A stretch of 32,478 nucleotides of DNA from Syntrophaceae bacterium (lineage in GTDB: Bacteria > Desulfobacterota > SM23-61), in the NCBI GenBank assembly GCA_013388675.1, contig JACAEW010000231.1, positions 1 through 32,478 on the forward strand. Direction: 5' to 3'. The notes under the pieces are model-generated. The model was not told the origin of the DNA, did no database searches, and saw nothing but the letters and a program-made list of their open reading frames with translations. Positions 6,663-16,332 of the stretch are shown here, piece by piece. The number at the start of each line of letters is the position of its first letter. The stretch's first letter is position 1. The translations under genes were made by a program, and so were the position numbers.

Positions 6663-8555
6663 ATGAACCTCGAAGAGCAAATTCAATCCCTCCCCACCAG
6701 CCCCGGCGTTTACCTGATGAAAGACCAGGCCGGAAAGGTGCTCTACATCGGGAAGGCCAAGAACCTGCGAAGCCGGGTGAGGACCTATTTCGGGAAGGCC
6801 GGGGATGCGCGTTTATCCCTCCGTTTTCTCATGCCCAAGGTCCGCCAGGTGGAAACCATCCTCACGGATACCGAAAAAGAAGCCCTCATCCTGGAAAACA
6901 CCCTGATCAAAAAACACAAGCCCCGCCACAACATAGATTTAAAGGATGACAAGACTTACTTCAGCCTTAAGTTCAGCCTCCAGGAAAAATTTCCCAAGCT
7001 CACGCTGGTGCGCAGGGTAAAGAAGGACGGCGCCCGGTATTTCGGGCCTTATGCTTCCAGCATGGCGGTGAAGGAAACCCTGCGCATTCTCCGCGATCTC
7101 TTTCCCCTTCGCTCCTGCAGCGACGCCAATTTCCGCAACCGCTCCCGTCCCTGTTTGAACTACCAGATTAAAAAATGCTTGGGGCCCTGTTGCGGGCTGG
7201 TTTCTCCCGAAAAATACGCCGACCTGGTTCAGGAAGTCATTCTCTTCCTCGAAGGGAAAAACTCGCAGTTGATCCATCTATTGCGGGAGAGGATGATGGC
7301 CGCCTCGGAAGACCTCAACTTCGAGGAAGCGGCCCGGGTCCGCGACCAGATCGCGGCCATCGAACAGACCCTGGAAAAACAGAAGGCTGTCTCCCAGACC
7401 CCCAATGACCAGGATGTCTTCGCCTTCCACCGCCGGGGAAATGCCTGGGAGTTCCAGGTCCTTTTCTTCCGAAGGGGAATCCTGGTCGGGAACAAGTCTT
7501 TCCATTTCTCCCGGCTCAATCTCCCCGAAGTGGAGGCCCTCTCCGCGTTTCTGCGCCAGTACTACGCGGAAGAACCCTCGATCCCCCACGAAGTCCTCTT
7601 GCCCCTGCCCGTCGAGGATGAAGCGCTGCTGGCCGAATGGCTTTCCGACAGGAGAGGGGGGAAAGTGGAGGTTCACGCCCCGCAACGGGGGGAGAAAAAA
7701 AGCCTGGTGGAGATGGCCCGGAAGAACGCCGAGAATGCCTTCCAGAAGAGGGTCGGCGAAACCGAAACGCTGGAGCTGATTCTTCAGGAGCTCAAGGAAA
7801 AATTGAGGCTGAGAACCCTGCCCCGCCGGGTCGAATGCTTCGACATCTCCAACCTCTTCGGGACCCTGGCCGTCGGTTCCATGGTGAGTTTTCTGGACGG
7901 CCGCCCGGACCCTTCCCGCTACCGCCATTTCAAGGTTCACGCCCCCTCTTTTCCCGATGATTATGCTATGATGTATGAAGTCCTGAAGCGCCGGTACAGC
8001 AAACTGGAGCCCGGAGGGGAAAAGCCGGACCTTCTCGTCGTCGATGGAGGAAAGGGACAGCTCAACGTGGCCCTGGCGGTCCTGGCCGAGCTCGGCCTTC
8101 CGGATATATCCGCAATCGGGCTGGCCAAGGACAAAGGGCCAAGTCGGAGGAAGGCCTCGGAACAGACGGCCGATAAAATTTACCTCCCCAACGTGAAAGA
8201 CCCCGTACTCCTCGGCCCTTCCGCATCCCTTCGGTACCTGCAAAGGATAAGGGATGAAGCCCACCGGTTTGCGATTCGGTACCACAAGCTATTGCGGGGC
8301 AAGCGGGGTTTGCAGACCCTTCTGGACGACATTCCGGGAATCGGGGCGATCAAAAAGAAAGCCCTGCTCACGGAATTCGGGAGCCTGCAGAAGGTCCAGG
8401 AGGCTTCCTCAGAACGACTCAGTCAAGTCCGCTCCCTGACCCGAAGGGACGCACAGACGGTCTTCGAGTTCTTTCATCCCCCCGAGGAATGCGGAATTCG
8501 GAATGGGGAGTGCGGAATAAAGAAAAAAGGAGCCCTTGATGTACAAAACCCCTGA
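6663..8555 (+). CDS. uvrC: UvrABC system protein C (excinuclease ABC subunit C)
   Basis: UvrC makes both incisions around damage bound by UvrB. The 630-residue protein has an N-terminal GIY-YIG nuclease domain (SPGVYLMKDQAGKVLYIGKAKNL), a Cys cluster with CLGPC at about residues 150-180 matching the iron-sulfur ligands described for UvrC, a UVR domain (EDLNFEEAARVRDQI), the RNase H-like nuclease domain with FDISNLFG and VVDGGKGQLNVA, and a helix-hairpin-helix (DDIPGIGAIKKKALL). The last 23 residues or so (from about 608) are not typical UvrC: ECGIRNG then ECGIKKK is the translation of a 7-bp tandem repeat. The gene overlaps the next one by 17 bp. Translation initiation is unusual because a heptamer array abuts the ATG. 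Confidence 0.97.
   Translation: MNLEEQIQSLPTSPGVYLMKDQAGKVLYIGKAKNLRSRVRTYFGKAGDARLSLRFLMPKVRQVETILTDTEKEALILENTLIKKHKPRHNIDLKDDKTYFSLKFSLQEKFPKLTLVRRVKKDGARYFGPYASSMAVKETLRILRDLFPLRSCSDANFRNRSRPCLNYQIKKCLGPCCGLVSPEKYADLVQEVILFLEGKNSQLIHLLRERMMAASEDLNFEEAARVRDQIAAIEQTLEKQKAVSQTPNDQDVFAFHRRGNAWEFQVLFFRRGILVGNKSFHFSRLNLPEVEALSAFLRQYYAEEPSIPHEVLLPLPVEDEALLAEWLSDRRGGKVEVHAPQRGEKKSLVEMARKNAENAFQKRVGETETLELILQELKEKLRLRTLPRRVECFDISNLFGTLAVGSMVSFLDGRPDPSRYRHFKVHAPSFPDDYAMMYEVLKRRYSKLEPGGEKPDLLVVDGGKGQLNVALAVLAELGLPDISAIGLAKDKGPSRRKASEQTADKIYLPNVKDPVLLGPSASLRYLQRIRDEAHRFAIRYHKLLRGKRGLQTLLDDIPGIGAIKKKALLTEFGSLQKVQEASSERLSQVRSLTRRDAQTVFEFFHPPEECGIRNGECGIKKKGALDVQNP
8486..8520 (+). repeat. Five tandem heptamers (consensus GGAATGC) inside the uvrC 3' end
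   Basis: The units are GGAATGC, GGAATTC, GGAATGG, GGAGTGC and GGAATAA, in strict 7-bp register. Because 7 and 3 share no factor, the translation repeats every seven residues (ECGIRNG / ECGIKKK). The Shine-Dalgarno sequence of the next gene follows directly. Confidence 0.8.
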
Positions 8556-10170
8556 AACATTTCCCCAAAGGTATCGTCCTCTCATCATGGCCCCCCACGG
8601 AATGGTGGCTTCTCCTCACTATCTCGCCTCTCAGGCGGGGGTAGATATTTTGAAGAAGGGGGGGACGGCGATGGATGCGGCCATCGCCACGAATTCCGTC
8701 CTGAACGTGGTTTACCCTCACATGTGCGGGATCGGCGGAGACGCCTTTTGGCTCATCTACGATGCCGCCAAGAAGGACCTGGCCTTCCTAAATGCCAGCG
8801 GGCGGTCCGCTTATGCCGCCACGATCGAAACCTACCAGAAGGCGGGGATGAACTCCATGCCGGTCCGGGGGCCCCTGACCGTGACCGTCCCCGGAGCCGT
8901 GGACGGCTGGTTTGAGGTCCACGGGCGATACGGAAAAATGCCCATGGCCTCGCTTCTCGAAACCGCGATCGTCTATGCCCGGAACGGGTATCCTATCAGC
9001 CATGTCCTTAGTTTCAAGGTCCAGGAGGCCATGGGCGAACTCTCCCGGTATTCCACTTCAAAAGAGCTCTTCCTGCCGGGAGGGAAAGCCCCCCGGCCGG
9101 GGGATATCCTTACCAATCCCGGGCTGGCCTCTTCCCTGGAAAAGATCGCCCGGGAGGGACGGGAGGTGTTCTACCAGGGGGAAATCGGCCGGGAAATCGT
9201 CCGCTTCTCCCGGGAAAACGGCGGACTCCTCACCGAGAAGGACCTCCGGGAACACCGGTCCGACTGGGGAAAGCCTGTCTCCACCCAGTACCGGGGCTAC
9301 ACGGTTTACGAAACGGCTCCCAACTCTCAGGGCCTGACCGCCCTTCTTATGCTGAACCTGCTCGAGGGCTACGACCTGGCCTCCCTGGGCTATCAGTCGG
9401 CCGACCACCTTCACTACATGGTGGAGGCCAAGAAAGTGGCCTTCGCCGATCGGAACCGGTATATCTCCGACCCAGAGAAGGTCAAGATTCCCGTCGATGA
9501 TCTCCTTTCGAAAGATTACGCCGCGCGACGCCGGGGTCTTATCCGAAAAGACCGAGCGGCGGACCCCCAGGCCATCTCCCCGGGAATTTTTGGGCGGGAT
9601 ACGATTTACCTCTGTACCCTGGATGAAGCGGGAAACGCCGTCTCCCTGATCCAATCCCTCTACTATTCCTTCGGGTCGGCGGTGGTGGCCGGGAACACGG
9701 GAATCCTGCTTCAGAACCGGGGAGCTTACTTCTCTTTGAACGCGGACCATGTGAACCGCCTCGAGCCCCACAAGCGGACCTTCCACACCCTCATGGCATC
9801 CATGACCTTCCGCGACGGGAAACCCTTCCTCGTCTTCGGGACCAGCGGGGCCGACGGACAGCCCCAGACTCACGTTCAAGTCATGACCGCGGTCTTCGAT
9901 TTCGGCCTGGACATCCAGGCGGCGCTCGAGGCGCCCCGATGGGTTGCGGGGCGTTATCTCCTCCACCAGCCCGAGGGGCTCCTCCTGATGGAAAAGAGGT
10001 TTCCTGAAACGGTGATCGACGAGTTGAAAAAACGGGGGCACCAAATCCAGATCGCCGACGGAATCGACCAATCCATGGGCAGCGCCCACGGGATCTTGAT
10101 CCATCCGGAAAACGGCCTGCGCTTGGGGGGGGCCGACCCGCGGTGCGACGGAGCGGCCATCGGATACTAA
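8539..10170 (+). CDS. ggt: Gamma-glutamyltransferase family protein (Ntn hydrolase, cytosolic type)
   Basis: Family members are made as a proenzyme that cleaves itself before a Thr, which then becomes the N-terminal nucleophile that moves or hydrolyses gamma-glutamyl groups or related amides. The 543-residue protein has the large-subunit hallmarks GGTAMDAAIATN, HMCGIGGDAFWL and TAPNSQGLTALLML, and the small subunit would begin at Thr355 in GRD-TIYLCTLD, followed by NAVSLIQSLYYSFGS. There is no signal peptide, unlike periplasmic glutathione-degrading GGT, so an amidohydrolase on another amide (as in HpxW-type relatives) is equally possible. The start at 8539 is supported by AAGGAG six bases upstream; the TTG 3 bp earlier is less likely. 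It overlaps uvrC by 17 bp, so it is probably co-transcribed. Confidence 0.88.
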   Translation: MYKTPETFPQRYRPLIMAPHGMVASPHYLASQAGVDILKKGGTAMDAAIATNSVLNVVYPHMCGIGGDAFWLIYDAAKKDLAFLNASGRSAYAATIETYQKAGMNSMPVRGPLTVTVPGAVDGWFEVHGRYGKMPMASLLETAIVYARNGYPISHVLSFKVQEAMGELSRYSTSKELFLPGGKAPRPGDILTNPGLASSLEKIAREGREVFYQGEIGREIVRFSRENGGLLTEKDLREHRSDWGKPVSTQYRGYTVYETAPNSQGLTALLMLNLLEGYDLASLGYQSADHLHYMVEAKKVAFADRNRYISDPEKVKIPVDDLLSKDYAARRRGLIRKDRAADPQAISPGIFGRDTIYLCTLDEAGNAVSLIQSLYYSFGSAVVAGNTGILLQNRGAYFSLNADHVNRLEPHKRTFHTLMASMTFRDGKPFLVFGTSGADGQPQTHVQVMTAVFDFGLDIQAALEAPRWVAGRYLLHQPEGLLLMEKRFPETVIDELKKRGHQIQIADGIDQSMGSAHGILIHPENGLRLGGADPRCDGAAIGY

Positions 10171-10172
10171 TC

Positions 10173-10207
10173 GAATGGGGAATTGGGAATGCCGAATGCG
10201 GAATGAA
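10173..10207 (+). repeat. Five tandem heptamers (consensus GAATGCG) after ggt
   Basis: The units are GAATGGG, GAATTGG, GAATGCC, GAATGCG and GAATGAA, starting 3 bp after the ggt stop. The consensus is a circular shift of the GGAATGC unit in the uvrC tail, so both arrays belong to one family. Confidence 0.75.
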
Positions 10208-10220
10208 GGACGACCGGGAC

Positions 10221-10250
10221 CTTGGGCCTTGAGGACCGGCAAGGCCCGGG
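10221..10250. repeat. Hairpin upstream of the histidine kinase gene
   Basis: CTTGGGCCTT and AAGGCCCGGG pair over 10 bp (two G-T wobbles) around a 10-base loop. There is no T tract. It sits just before the GAGGAG ribosome-binding site of the kinase gene (10259-10264), where it could affect read-through from ggt. Confidence 0.45.
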
Positions 10251-10272
10251 CTTGACTTGAGGAGCGCTTCGC

Positions 10273-12393
10273 TTGAAGCAAAGGCGTAAATCTTCCCCGA
10301 AAAAAGGAATTAAGCCGGATAGGGCTCCGGAGGCAAAGATTCGGGCCTTGACCCGCAAGAACAACCGGTTACAGCGGGAAGTCGAAGAACTCCGGCAAAA
10401 GGAGCGCCAGCTCGGGGAGATCGTTCGTTTTGAGAAGTTGCTCTCGGAAATTTCCAGCCGCCTGGTCCATCTTCCGGTTGACGAGATCGAACGGGAAATC
10501 GAGGACGGGTTGCGCCGGGTCGTCGAGCTTCTGGAAGTGGACCGCGGGGGAGTTTACATTTTTTCCGGAGACAGAACCCGGTTTCCCCGCAAATACTTCT
10601 GGGGCGGGGAGGGAGTTCCCGAATCGGCGGCCGTCCTTGAGGATCAGAAGTTTCCCTGGCTGAGCGAAAAGCTGCGCCGGGGCGAAATGGTGGTGATCCC
10701 CCGGGTCGATGACCTGCCGGAAGAAGCAGCCCGGGACCGACGGGAATTGCAGAAGTACCAGAACCGGTCCTCCCTGGCGATTCCCCTGAAGGTGGGTGAC
10801 CGCATCTTCGGCGCCGTGACCTTTGGGGCGGTCCGAAGGGAAAGGAAATGGCCGGGGGAGCTGATCCAGCGGTTCCGTTTGGTCGGCGAAATTTTCGCCA
10901 GTGCCCTGGCCCGCAAGCAATCGGAAGAGGCTCTGCGCAAGGCCGAGTTGGAATACCGGACGGTGGCCGAGTTCCCTTACGACTGGGAATATTGGTCCAA
11001 CCCCGACGGGACCATCCGTTACATTTCCCCCTCCTGCAGGCGAATCAGCGGGTACTCCCCCGATGATTTTATCAAACGTCCTTCCTTGATCCGAGAGATC
11101 ATCCTGCCCATCGACCGGGAGGCCTGGGACCGGCATTTTCGGGAAAGCCGGCGAGGAATCCCTTCCCATGAAATCCAATTTCGCATCCGCAAACCGGACG
11201 GCCAAATCCGCTGGATCGAGCACGCCTGCCAGTCGGTGAGAAGCCCCCAGGGGAATTTTCTGGGGTACCGGGTCAGCAACCGCGACGTGACTGAGCGGAA
11301 ACTGGCTGAAGAAACGGCCCGGAAAAAGGATCAGAGCCTGGCCGAGGCGCAACGAATCGCCCATCTGGGAAGCTGGCATTGGGACATTGAAACCAATGAT
11401 TTGGCCTGGTCCGACGAAGTCTATCGGATCTTTGGAATCCATCCGCAGGAGTTCAAGGCCACCTACGATGCTTTCCTGGAATGCGTGCATCCCGACGACC
11501 GGGAGGCGCTCCAAGAGGCCGTTAAGCGAAGCCTGGCCGATCCCTCCGTTCCTTACCGCCTCGAACACCGGGTGATTCGACCGGATGGGTCGGAGCGCAT
11601 CGTCCAGGAGCAGGGAGAGGTCACTTTTGATGATGGGGGACGGCCTATCCGGATGATTGGCACGGTCCAAGATATAACCGAGCGCAAGCGGGCGGAAGAG
11701 CTGCTGCAGAAGTCCCAGGATGAGCTTCGGCGCCTTTCCGCCCAGCTTCTTTCCGTCCAGGAGGAAGAGCGGAAACGAATCGCCCGGGAACTCCACGACG
11801 GAGTTGGGCAGTCCCTATCGGCCCTGAAGTTCCTTCTCGAGAATCGCCTCGGGTCGATCGGGCAGAACGCTTTTCCCGGAGACCTTCAAGCTCTGGAAAG
11901 CATGATCCCCATGATCCAGAATACCATCGAGGAGGTCCGGCGCATGCAGACCGACCTCCGACCTCCAATCCTGGATGACTTGGGGATCCTGGCCACCCTA
12001 TCCTGGTTCTGCCGCGATTACCAGAAGGTCTATTCCGGAATCCGAATCGAGCCGCAGATTGAGGTTCGGGAAGATGAAATTCCCCAGGGGCTGAAGACGA
12101 CCCTTTACCGGATTCTGCAGGAGGCTATGAATAATGTCGCCAAACACAGCCGGGCGGACCGGGTATGCCTTTCCCTTTTCCGGAAGGACGGCTGGGTCCA
12201 CCTGCGGATCGAGGATAACGGCCGGGGATTTGATTTGCAGAGGGCCCTTTCGGACGAAAGGCCCGGCCGAGGATTCGGGTTGGCCAGCATGAAGGAACGG
12301 ACGGAGCTTTCCGGAGGGTCTTTTTCATTGGAGTCGGAGAAAGGAAAGGGTACCGTCATCCAGGCTTCCTGGAAAATATCGGGAGAGGACTGA
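10273..12393 (+). CDS. Soluble GAF-PAS-PAS sensor histidine kinase (HisKA_3 / NarL-partner type)
   Basis: The 706-residue protein is a cytosolic sensor kinase with no membrane segment. A basic coiled-coil start (residues 1-50) leads to a GAF domain (about 35-215), two PAS domains with PAC tails ending in RDVTERK and QDITERK (about 225-350 and 355-475), the dimerisation domain with ERKRIARELHDGVGQSLS carrying phospho-acceptor His508, and an HATPase_c domain with N box NNVAKH, G1 IEDNGRGFD and G2 GRGFGLASMKERT. This subfamily usually phosphorylates LuxR/NarL-type response regulators; none is adjacent. The signal is not known, but GAF and PAS domains suit a small internal ligand or redox cue. 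The start is TTG, supported by GAGGAG 8 bp upstream. A convergent gene follows. Confidence 0.93.
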   Translation: MKQRRKSSPKKGIKPDRAPEAKIRALTRKNNRLQREVEELRQKERQLGEIVRFEKLLSEISSRLVHLPVDEIEREIEDGLRRVVELLEVDRGGVYIFSGDRTRFPRKYFWGGEGVPESAAVLEDQKFPWLSEKLRRGEMVVIPRVDDLPEEAARDRRELQKYQNRSSLAIPLKVGDRIFGAVTFGAVRRERKWPGELIQRFRLVGEIFASALARKQSEEALRKAELEYRTVAEFPYDWEYWSNPDGTIRYISPSCRRISGYSPDDFIKRPSLIREIILPIDREAWDRHFRESRRGIPSHEIQFRIRKPDGQIRWIEHACQSVRSPQGNFLGYRVSNRDVTERKLAEETARKKDQSLAEAQRIAHLGSWHWDIETNDLAWSDEVYRIFGIHPQEFKATYDAFLECVHPDDREALQEAVKRSLADPSVPYRLEHRVIRPDGSERIVQEQGEVTFDDGGRPIRMIGTVQDITERKRAEELLQKSQDELRRLSAQLLSVQEEERKRIARELHDGVGQSLSALKFLLENRLGSIGQNAFPGDLQALESMIPMIQNTIEEVRRMQTDLRPPILDDLGILATLSWFCRDYQKVYSGIRIEPQIEVREDEIPQGLKTTLYRILQEAMNNVAKHSRADRVCLSLFRKDGWVHLRIEDNGRGFDLQRALSDERPGRGFGLASMKERTELSGGSFSLESEKGKGTVIQASWKISGED

Positions 12394-12441
12394 GCCGGAA
12401 AAGGGCTCCCCGCTCCTCCGAAATCCGCAACGAGGGCCTTG

Positions 12442-12468
12442 AATCCCCTCAATCCCCCCAATCCTCCC
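12442..12468. repeat. Three 9-bp tandem repeats in a convergent gap
   Basis: AATCCCCTC, AATCCCCCC and AATCCTCCC follow each other between the ends of the histidine kinase and the sulfatase-like gene. No clear terminator hairpin was seen in this 84-bp gap. Confidence 0.5.
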
Positions 12469-12477
12469 AGGTCTATT

Positions 12478-14550
12478 TCATCCCTTCCTTTTCTTTTCCT
12501 CCCTGCCTCCCGGCGGGGCCGCAAGCGCAGGATGCCGCTGTCCCTGAAAATCCTTCCCTTCCCGGTTGCTGGCATTATACTGAGCCAGGCTGGCATCATG
12601 GTGGCGGGCAAAATTCCGGAGAGCTTCCACCTGGGCCTGGTAGGGAGCGCAGTCAAGATAATGCATTTCCCCGGGATCGGTTTTCAGGTCGAAGGCCCAG
12701 CAGCGGTTTTTCTTCAGGGAGACCTGTACCTTGATTCCCTCCGTGCTGAGCGAGGAAATACTCTCCTCATGGCCGTAGAAGAAAAGGTACTTCCGTTTCA
12801 GCTTTCTTTGGAAGAGGGACTCTCCATCCAGGAGGGCGGAATTGTAAGGAATCCGCAGGGCGTCCAGGAGGGTAGGCAGAATGTCGGTATGGTTGGTGGG
12901 AAAGCGAACCGACCTGGGCTGGAACAGGGCCGGCTGGTAAAAGATGACCGGGGCTTCCAGGTTGACGTTGTAGCTGTAGCGATAGTGAAGATAGTTGTCC
13001 GGATGGTGTTGGCCGAAGGCCTGGCCGTGATCGCCCACGATCACCAGGATGGTTCTCTCCAGGAGCCCGAGTTTCCGCAGGTGGTCGAAAATGCGCTCGA
13101 CCATCCGGTCGAGCAGGTACAAGTTGTTGATATACCGGCTCAGGGACTTCCCGTCCATCTCCACGAGGCGGTAATCGGGACCGTAGTCGAAATAGGGAAA
13201 ATGGGCGACGAAGCTCACGTACATCCCCAGGAAGGGCTCCCGGGCCTTGGTGATCCGCCGCAGGAAAAAATCCACGGTCTGAATTTCATCCCGGGCGATG
13301 TAACGGCCCAGGGTGCTCAATTCCTCCCGGATTTTGAAGTTCAGGGTTTCGTAGGTATGAATTTCCCCGAGGCCCCCATTTTTCAAGAAGGGAAGGGGGA
13401 AGTACCAGGCGGAAGAGGAGGGGGAAACAAGGAAGGAATCGTAGGTTTCGCCCAGGAAGGCGGGCAGGGAGGGAATTTGCGCATCCGGGCGAACCCCGAG
13501 CGTCCCCCGGTTGAAAAAATCGTAGAGCCCGCTGAGGACCGAGAACATGGCTTTCGTGCTTACGTTGGAGGGGGCGTAATGGTTCTGCAGGAACCAGCCC
13601 TGCTTGGCCAGGCGATTCAGGAAGGGCATGGGCGCCGGACCTTTTTCGGAGCCCCCCCCCAACATGTACCGGGTCCCCAAGGATTCCAGGACCAGAAAGA
13701 CTACATTCCAGGGATGTTGGGCGGGAGAAGGAAGGTTTTTCACCGCCCGGACGGGATGAGAATACAAAGGCCCCGTGAGCTTGAGACCCGGCTCTGTTTC
13801 CTCAACCCGGGTCAACATTCGTTCCCTTTCCGGGGACCGGCGCAAGTGCTCGGCCAGGTCGGAAACGAAGAAAATGCCGGGGTTCGCCCGAAGCTCCGCC
13901 GGAACGGGATTCTTTTCTCCCGGAAAAACCCATAGGGAGAAGACCCCCCAAAGCCCCATGGCGGCAAGGGAGCCTTTAACGATCCAGGCGCGGGGGACCG
14001 GGGGAATTAGCCATACCGCCCAAAAGACCGCCAACGGGAAACCTACGAACAACCAGTCCCGAACCTCCAGGAACTTCAGGGTGTCGACGGTGGAAACGCT
14101 GTACACCGACTCCAGGATCACCCCGAAATCGAAACCGGTCTGGGCGTCGAAGAGAAAGCGGAAATGACCCAGGTGAAGGAACAGCAGACATCCCAGGATC
14201 AAATGGAGGAGAGCCAGGCCGGCGATCTGAAAAAGGAGAAAGATCGATCGGCTCTTCAGGAAGAACCGCCCCTGGCCCAGGAGCCCGAAAAGGAAAAAAC
14301 AGGTCAGGATCAGAACCAGGTCGGAATCCCCGAATGCCAGAGCAAACCCGAGGGGATGGGAGCTGGGAGAAAAATCGAAGGGTTTGATGGGATGAGTAAA
14401 TAAACCCCAGGTAAGCCGCACCCGGTAGGCCAGAACCAGAATCAGCAAAGCCGCCAGGAAGGCGAAGCTGGTTCGGTTTCCCGAAACCAAACGGACAATC
14501 CATCCTTTTGGATTTTCCGTAGAAGTGAGGCTATTCCTTCCCCTTCTCAT
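12478..14550 (-). CDS. LTA synthase-like membrane sulfatase-fold transferase
   Basis: The 690-residue protein has about five N-terminal membrane helices (residues 25-215) and then a large extracytoplasmic alkaline-phosphatase/sulfatase domain. The metal-binding and nucleophile pattern matches LtaS-type enzymes: NVVFLVLES with Glu289, [13 protein letters not shown] with nucleophile Thr332, and a late [10 protein letters not shown] metal motif. In Gram-positives LtaS polymerises glycerol phosphate; Gram-negative relatives transfer phosphoglycerol or phosphoethanolamine onto glucans or lipids, and that is the likelier role here. The start ATG at 14550 has GAGGG just upstream and lies within the pgi 3' end (20-bp overlap), so translation is probably coupled to pgi. 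The C-terminal 25 residues are charged and low-complexity. The substrate cannot be read from the sequence. Confidence 0.85.
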   Translation of the reverse strand: MRRGRNSLTSTENPKGWIVRLVSGNRTSFAFLAALLILVLAYRVRLTWGLFTHPIKPFDFSPSSHPLGFALAFGDSDLVLILTCFFLFGLLGQGRFFLKSRSIFLLFQIAGLALLHLILGCLLFLHLGHFRFLFDAQTGFDFGVILESVYSVSTVDTLKFLEVRDWLFVGFPLAVFWAVWLIPPVPRAWIVKGSLAAMGLWGVFSLWVFPGEKNPVPAELRANPGIFFVSDLAEHLRRSPERERMLTRVEETEPGLKLTGPLYSHPVRAVKNLPSPAQHPWNVVFLVLESLGTRYMLGGGSEKGPAPMPFLNRLAKQGWFLQNHYAPSNVSTKAMFSVLSGLYDFFNRGTLGVRPDAQIPSLPAFLGETYDSFLVSPSSSAWYFPLPFLKNGGLGEIHTYETLNFKIREELSTLGRYIARDEIQTVDFFLRRITKAREPFLGMYVSFVAHFPYFDYGPDYRLVEMDGKSLSRYINNLYLLDRMVERIFDHLRKLGLLERTILVIVGDHGQAFGQHHPDNYLHYRYSYNVNLEAPVIFYQPALFQPRSVRFPTNHTDILPTLLDALRIPYNSALLDGESLFQRKLKRKYLFFYGHEESISSLSTEGIKVQVSLKKNRCWAFDLKTDPGEMHYLDCAPYQAQVEALRNFARHHDASLAQYNASNREGKDFQGQRHPALAAPPGGREEKKRKG

Positions 14551-16201
14551 TTTCCCTCATGGCCTTGAAGGCGTTGATCAATCCATTGGTCGAGGAATCG
14601 TGGGCATGGACGGGGCGTTCATCGCCCAACTCCGGAAGGATTTTCCCGGCCAGCTGTTTGCCCAGCTCCACCCCCCACTGATCGAAGCTGAAGATGTTCC
14701 AGATCACTCCCTGGACGAAAATCTTGTGTTCGTACATGGCGATGAGGCTTCCCAGGACCCGGGGGGTTAACTTTCGGAAGAGAATGGAGTTGGTGGGCCG
14801 GTTACCCTCGAAGATACGGTAGGGCCACAGCCTTTGGATTTCCCCGTCGGACTTTCCCTCGCCTTTCAGTTCGGCGATGGCCTCCTCCTGGGTTTTCCCC
14901 TTCATGAGCGCCTCGGGTTGGGCGAAGAAGTTGGAGAGCAGAATGGAATGATGGTTGCCGATGGGGTTGTGGCTGATCGCCGGGGCCAGGAAATCTGCCG
15001 GAATGAGCCTGGTTCCCTGGTGAATCAGCTGGTAGAAAGCATGCTGTCCGTTGGTCCCCGGCTCTCCCCAGATGATCTGCCCCGTTGGGCAACTCACCCT
15101 CCGGGCGTTGCGGTCCACGGACTTCCCGTTGCTCTCCATGTTCCCCTGCTGGAAATAGGCGGGGAAGCGGTGCATGGACTGGTCATAGGGCAGAATGGCC
15201 TCGGTCTCGGCTCCGAAGAAGTTGTTGTACCAGACCCCGAGAAGAGCGAGGATGACGGGGATGTTCTTTTCGAAGGGAGCCTCGCGAAAATGGAGGTCCA
15301 TCTCGTGAGCCCCCTGGAGGAGTCCGGCGAAATGTTCAAACCCCACGTAGCAGGCGATGGACAACCCGATGGCCAACCAGAGAGAGTACCGTCCTCCGAC
15401 CCAATCCCAAAAGACGAACATGTTTTCGGGATCGATCCCGAAGGCCTTCACTTTTTCCGTGTTGGTGGATAGGGCGATGAAATGCCGGGATACGTGCCGG
15501 CTTTCTTTCGCCCGGGCCAGAAACCAGTCCCTGGCAGAGAAGGCGTTGGTCATGGTCTCCTGGGTGGTAAAGGTCTTCGAGGCAATGAGAAAGAGAGTCG
15601 TTTCCGGATTCAGCCTTTTCAGCGTCTCGATCAGGTGCGTACCATCCACGTTGGAGACGAAATGGGCGGATACCCCCTGGCGGGCATAGGGCTTAAGGCA
15701 CTCGGTCACCATCGCCGGCCCCAGGTCCGATCCCCCGATGCCGATGTTGACCAAGTCCGAGATTCGCCCCCCGGAATACCCCTTCCATTCGCCGGAGGCA
15801 ATCTTTTCCGAAAAGCTTTTCATCTTATCCAGGACCGCATTCACCCGGGGCATCACGTTTTCGCCGTCCACCTCCATGGGATGGTTCGATCGATTCCTCA
15901 AGGCCACATGCAGAACCGCCCGGTTTTCCGTTTCGTTGATTTTATCCCCGGCAAACATCTTTTCGATGGCGTCCCGCAGGTCCACCTCTTCGGCCAGGGA
16001 GAACAGGAGTTTCATCGTTTCCGGGGTGATGCGGTTCTTGGAGTAGTCCACCAGGATGTCCTGGAAAGAGAGGGAAAATCTCTCGAACCTGAAGGGGTCC
16101 GCGGCGAAGAGGTCTTTCATGTGGACGTCCTTCATCTTCGCAAAATGCTCGCCCAGGTTCCGCCAGGCGTTTGTCTTGGTGGGATCGATCCTCTTTAGCA
16201 T
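14531..16201 (-). CDS. pgi: Glucose-6-phosphate isomerase
   Basis: Pgi interconverts glucose 6-phosphate and fructose 6-phosphate in glycolysis and gluconeogenesis in the cytoplasm. The 556-residue protein is the length of the long bacterial form. It shows [22 protein letters not shown], the signature region with [13 protein letters not shown], and [19 protein letters not shown] that bears conserved active-site residues, plus the C-terminal Lys-containing segment [10 protein letters not shown]. The frame is open 34 codons further upstream, but the Met at 16201 starts the conserved [13 protein letters not shown] region and has GGAG about 9 bp before it. Its 3' end overlaps the sulfatase-like gene by 20 bp, suggesting one transcript. 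Confidence 0.97.
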   Translation of the reverse strand: MLKRIDPTKTNAWRNLGEHFAKMKDVHMKDLFAADPFRFERFSLSFQDILVDYSKNRITPETMKLLFSLAEEVDLRDAIEKMFAGDKINETENRAVLHVALRNRSNHPMEVDGENVMPRVNAVLDKMKSFSEKIASGEWKGYSGGRISDLVNIGIGGSDLGPAMVTECLKPYARQGVSAHFVSNVDGTHLIETLKRLNPETTLFLIASKTFTTQETMTNAFSARDWFLARAKESRHVSRHFIALSTNTEKVKAFGIDPENMFVFWDWVGGRYSLWLAIGLSIACYVGFEHFAGLLQGAHEMDLHFREAPFEKNIPVILALLGVWYNNFFGAETEAILPYDQSMHRFPAYFQQGNMESNGKSVDRNARRVSCPTGQIIWGEPGTNGQHAFYQLIHQGTRLIPADFLAPAISHNPIGNHHSILLSNFFAQPEALMKGKTQEEAIAELKGEGKSDGEIQRLWPYRIFEGNRPTNSILFRKLTPRVLGSLIAMYEHKIFVQGVIWNIFSFDQWGVELGKQLAGKILPELGDERPVHAHDSSTNGLINAFKAMRENEKGKE

Positions 16202-16278
16202 GGCAAGTTCTCCTGGCCCCTTAATGGCGTCCCTCGTTTCGGGAGATGGGGGCTTCCTTTTCGGCCATGAAATCCATC

Positions 16279-16298
16279 GGGGGCGCGCCGCGCGCCCC
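16279..16298. repeat. GC palindrome upstream of pgi
   Basis: GGGGCGCG and CGCGCCCC form an 8-bp stem around CCG at 16280-16298. No T tract follows on the minus strand, so it is an extragenic palindrome rather than a standard terminator. Confidence 0.55.
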
Positions 16299-16332
16299 TG
16301 CACTTCCCATTCTTTCCCCTCGAACTCCCTCC

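Noticed and set aside
12439-13935. Plus-strand open frame of 498 codons opposite the sulfatase-like gene
   Set aside because: Its translation is a biased Gly/Glu/Gln/Val-rich string with no family motif, while the minus strand encodes a clear LtaS-like enzyme with catalytic residues. It is an antisense shadow.
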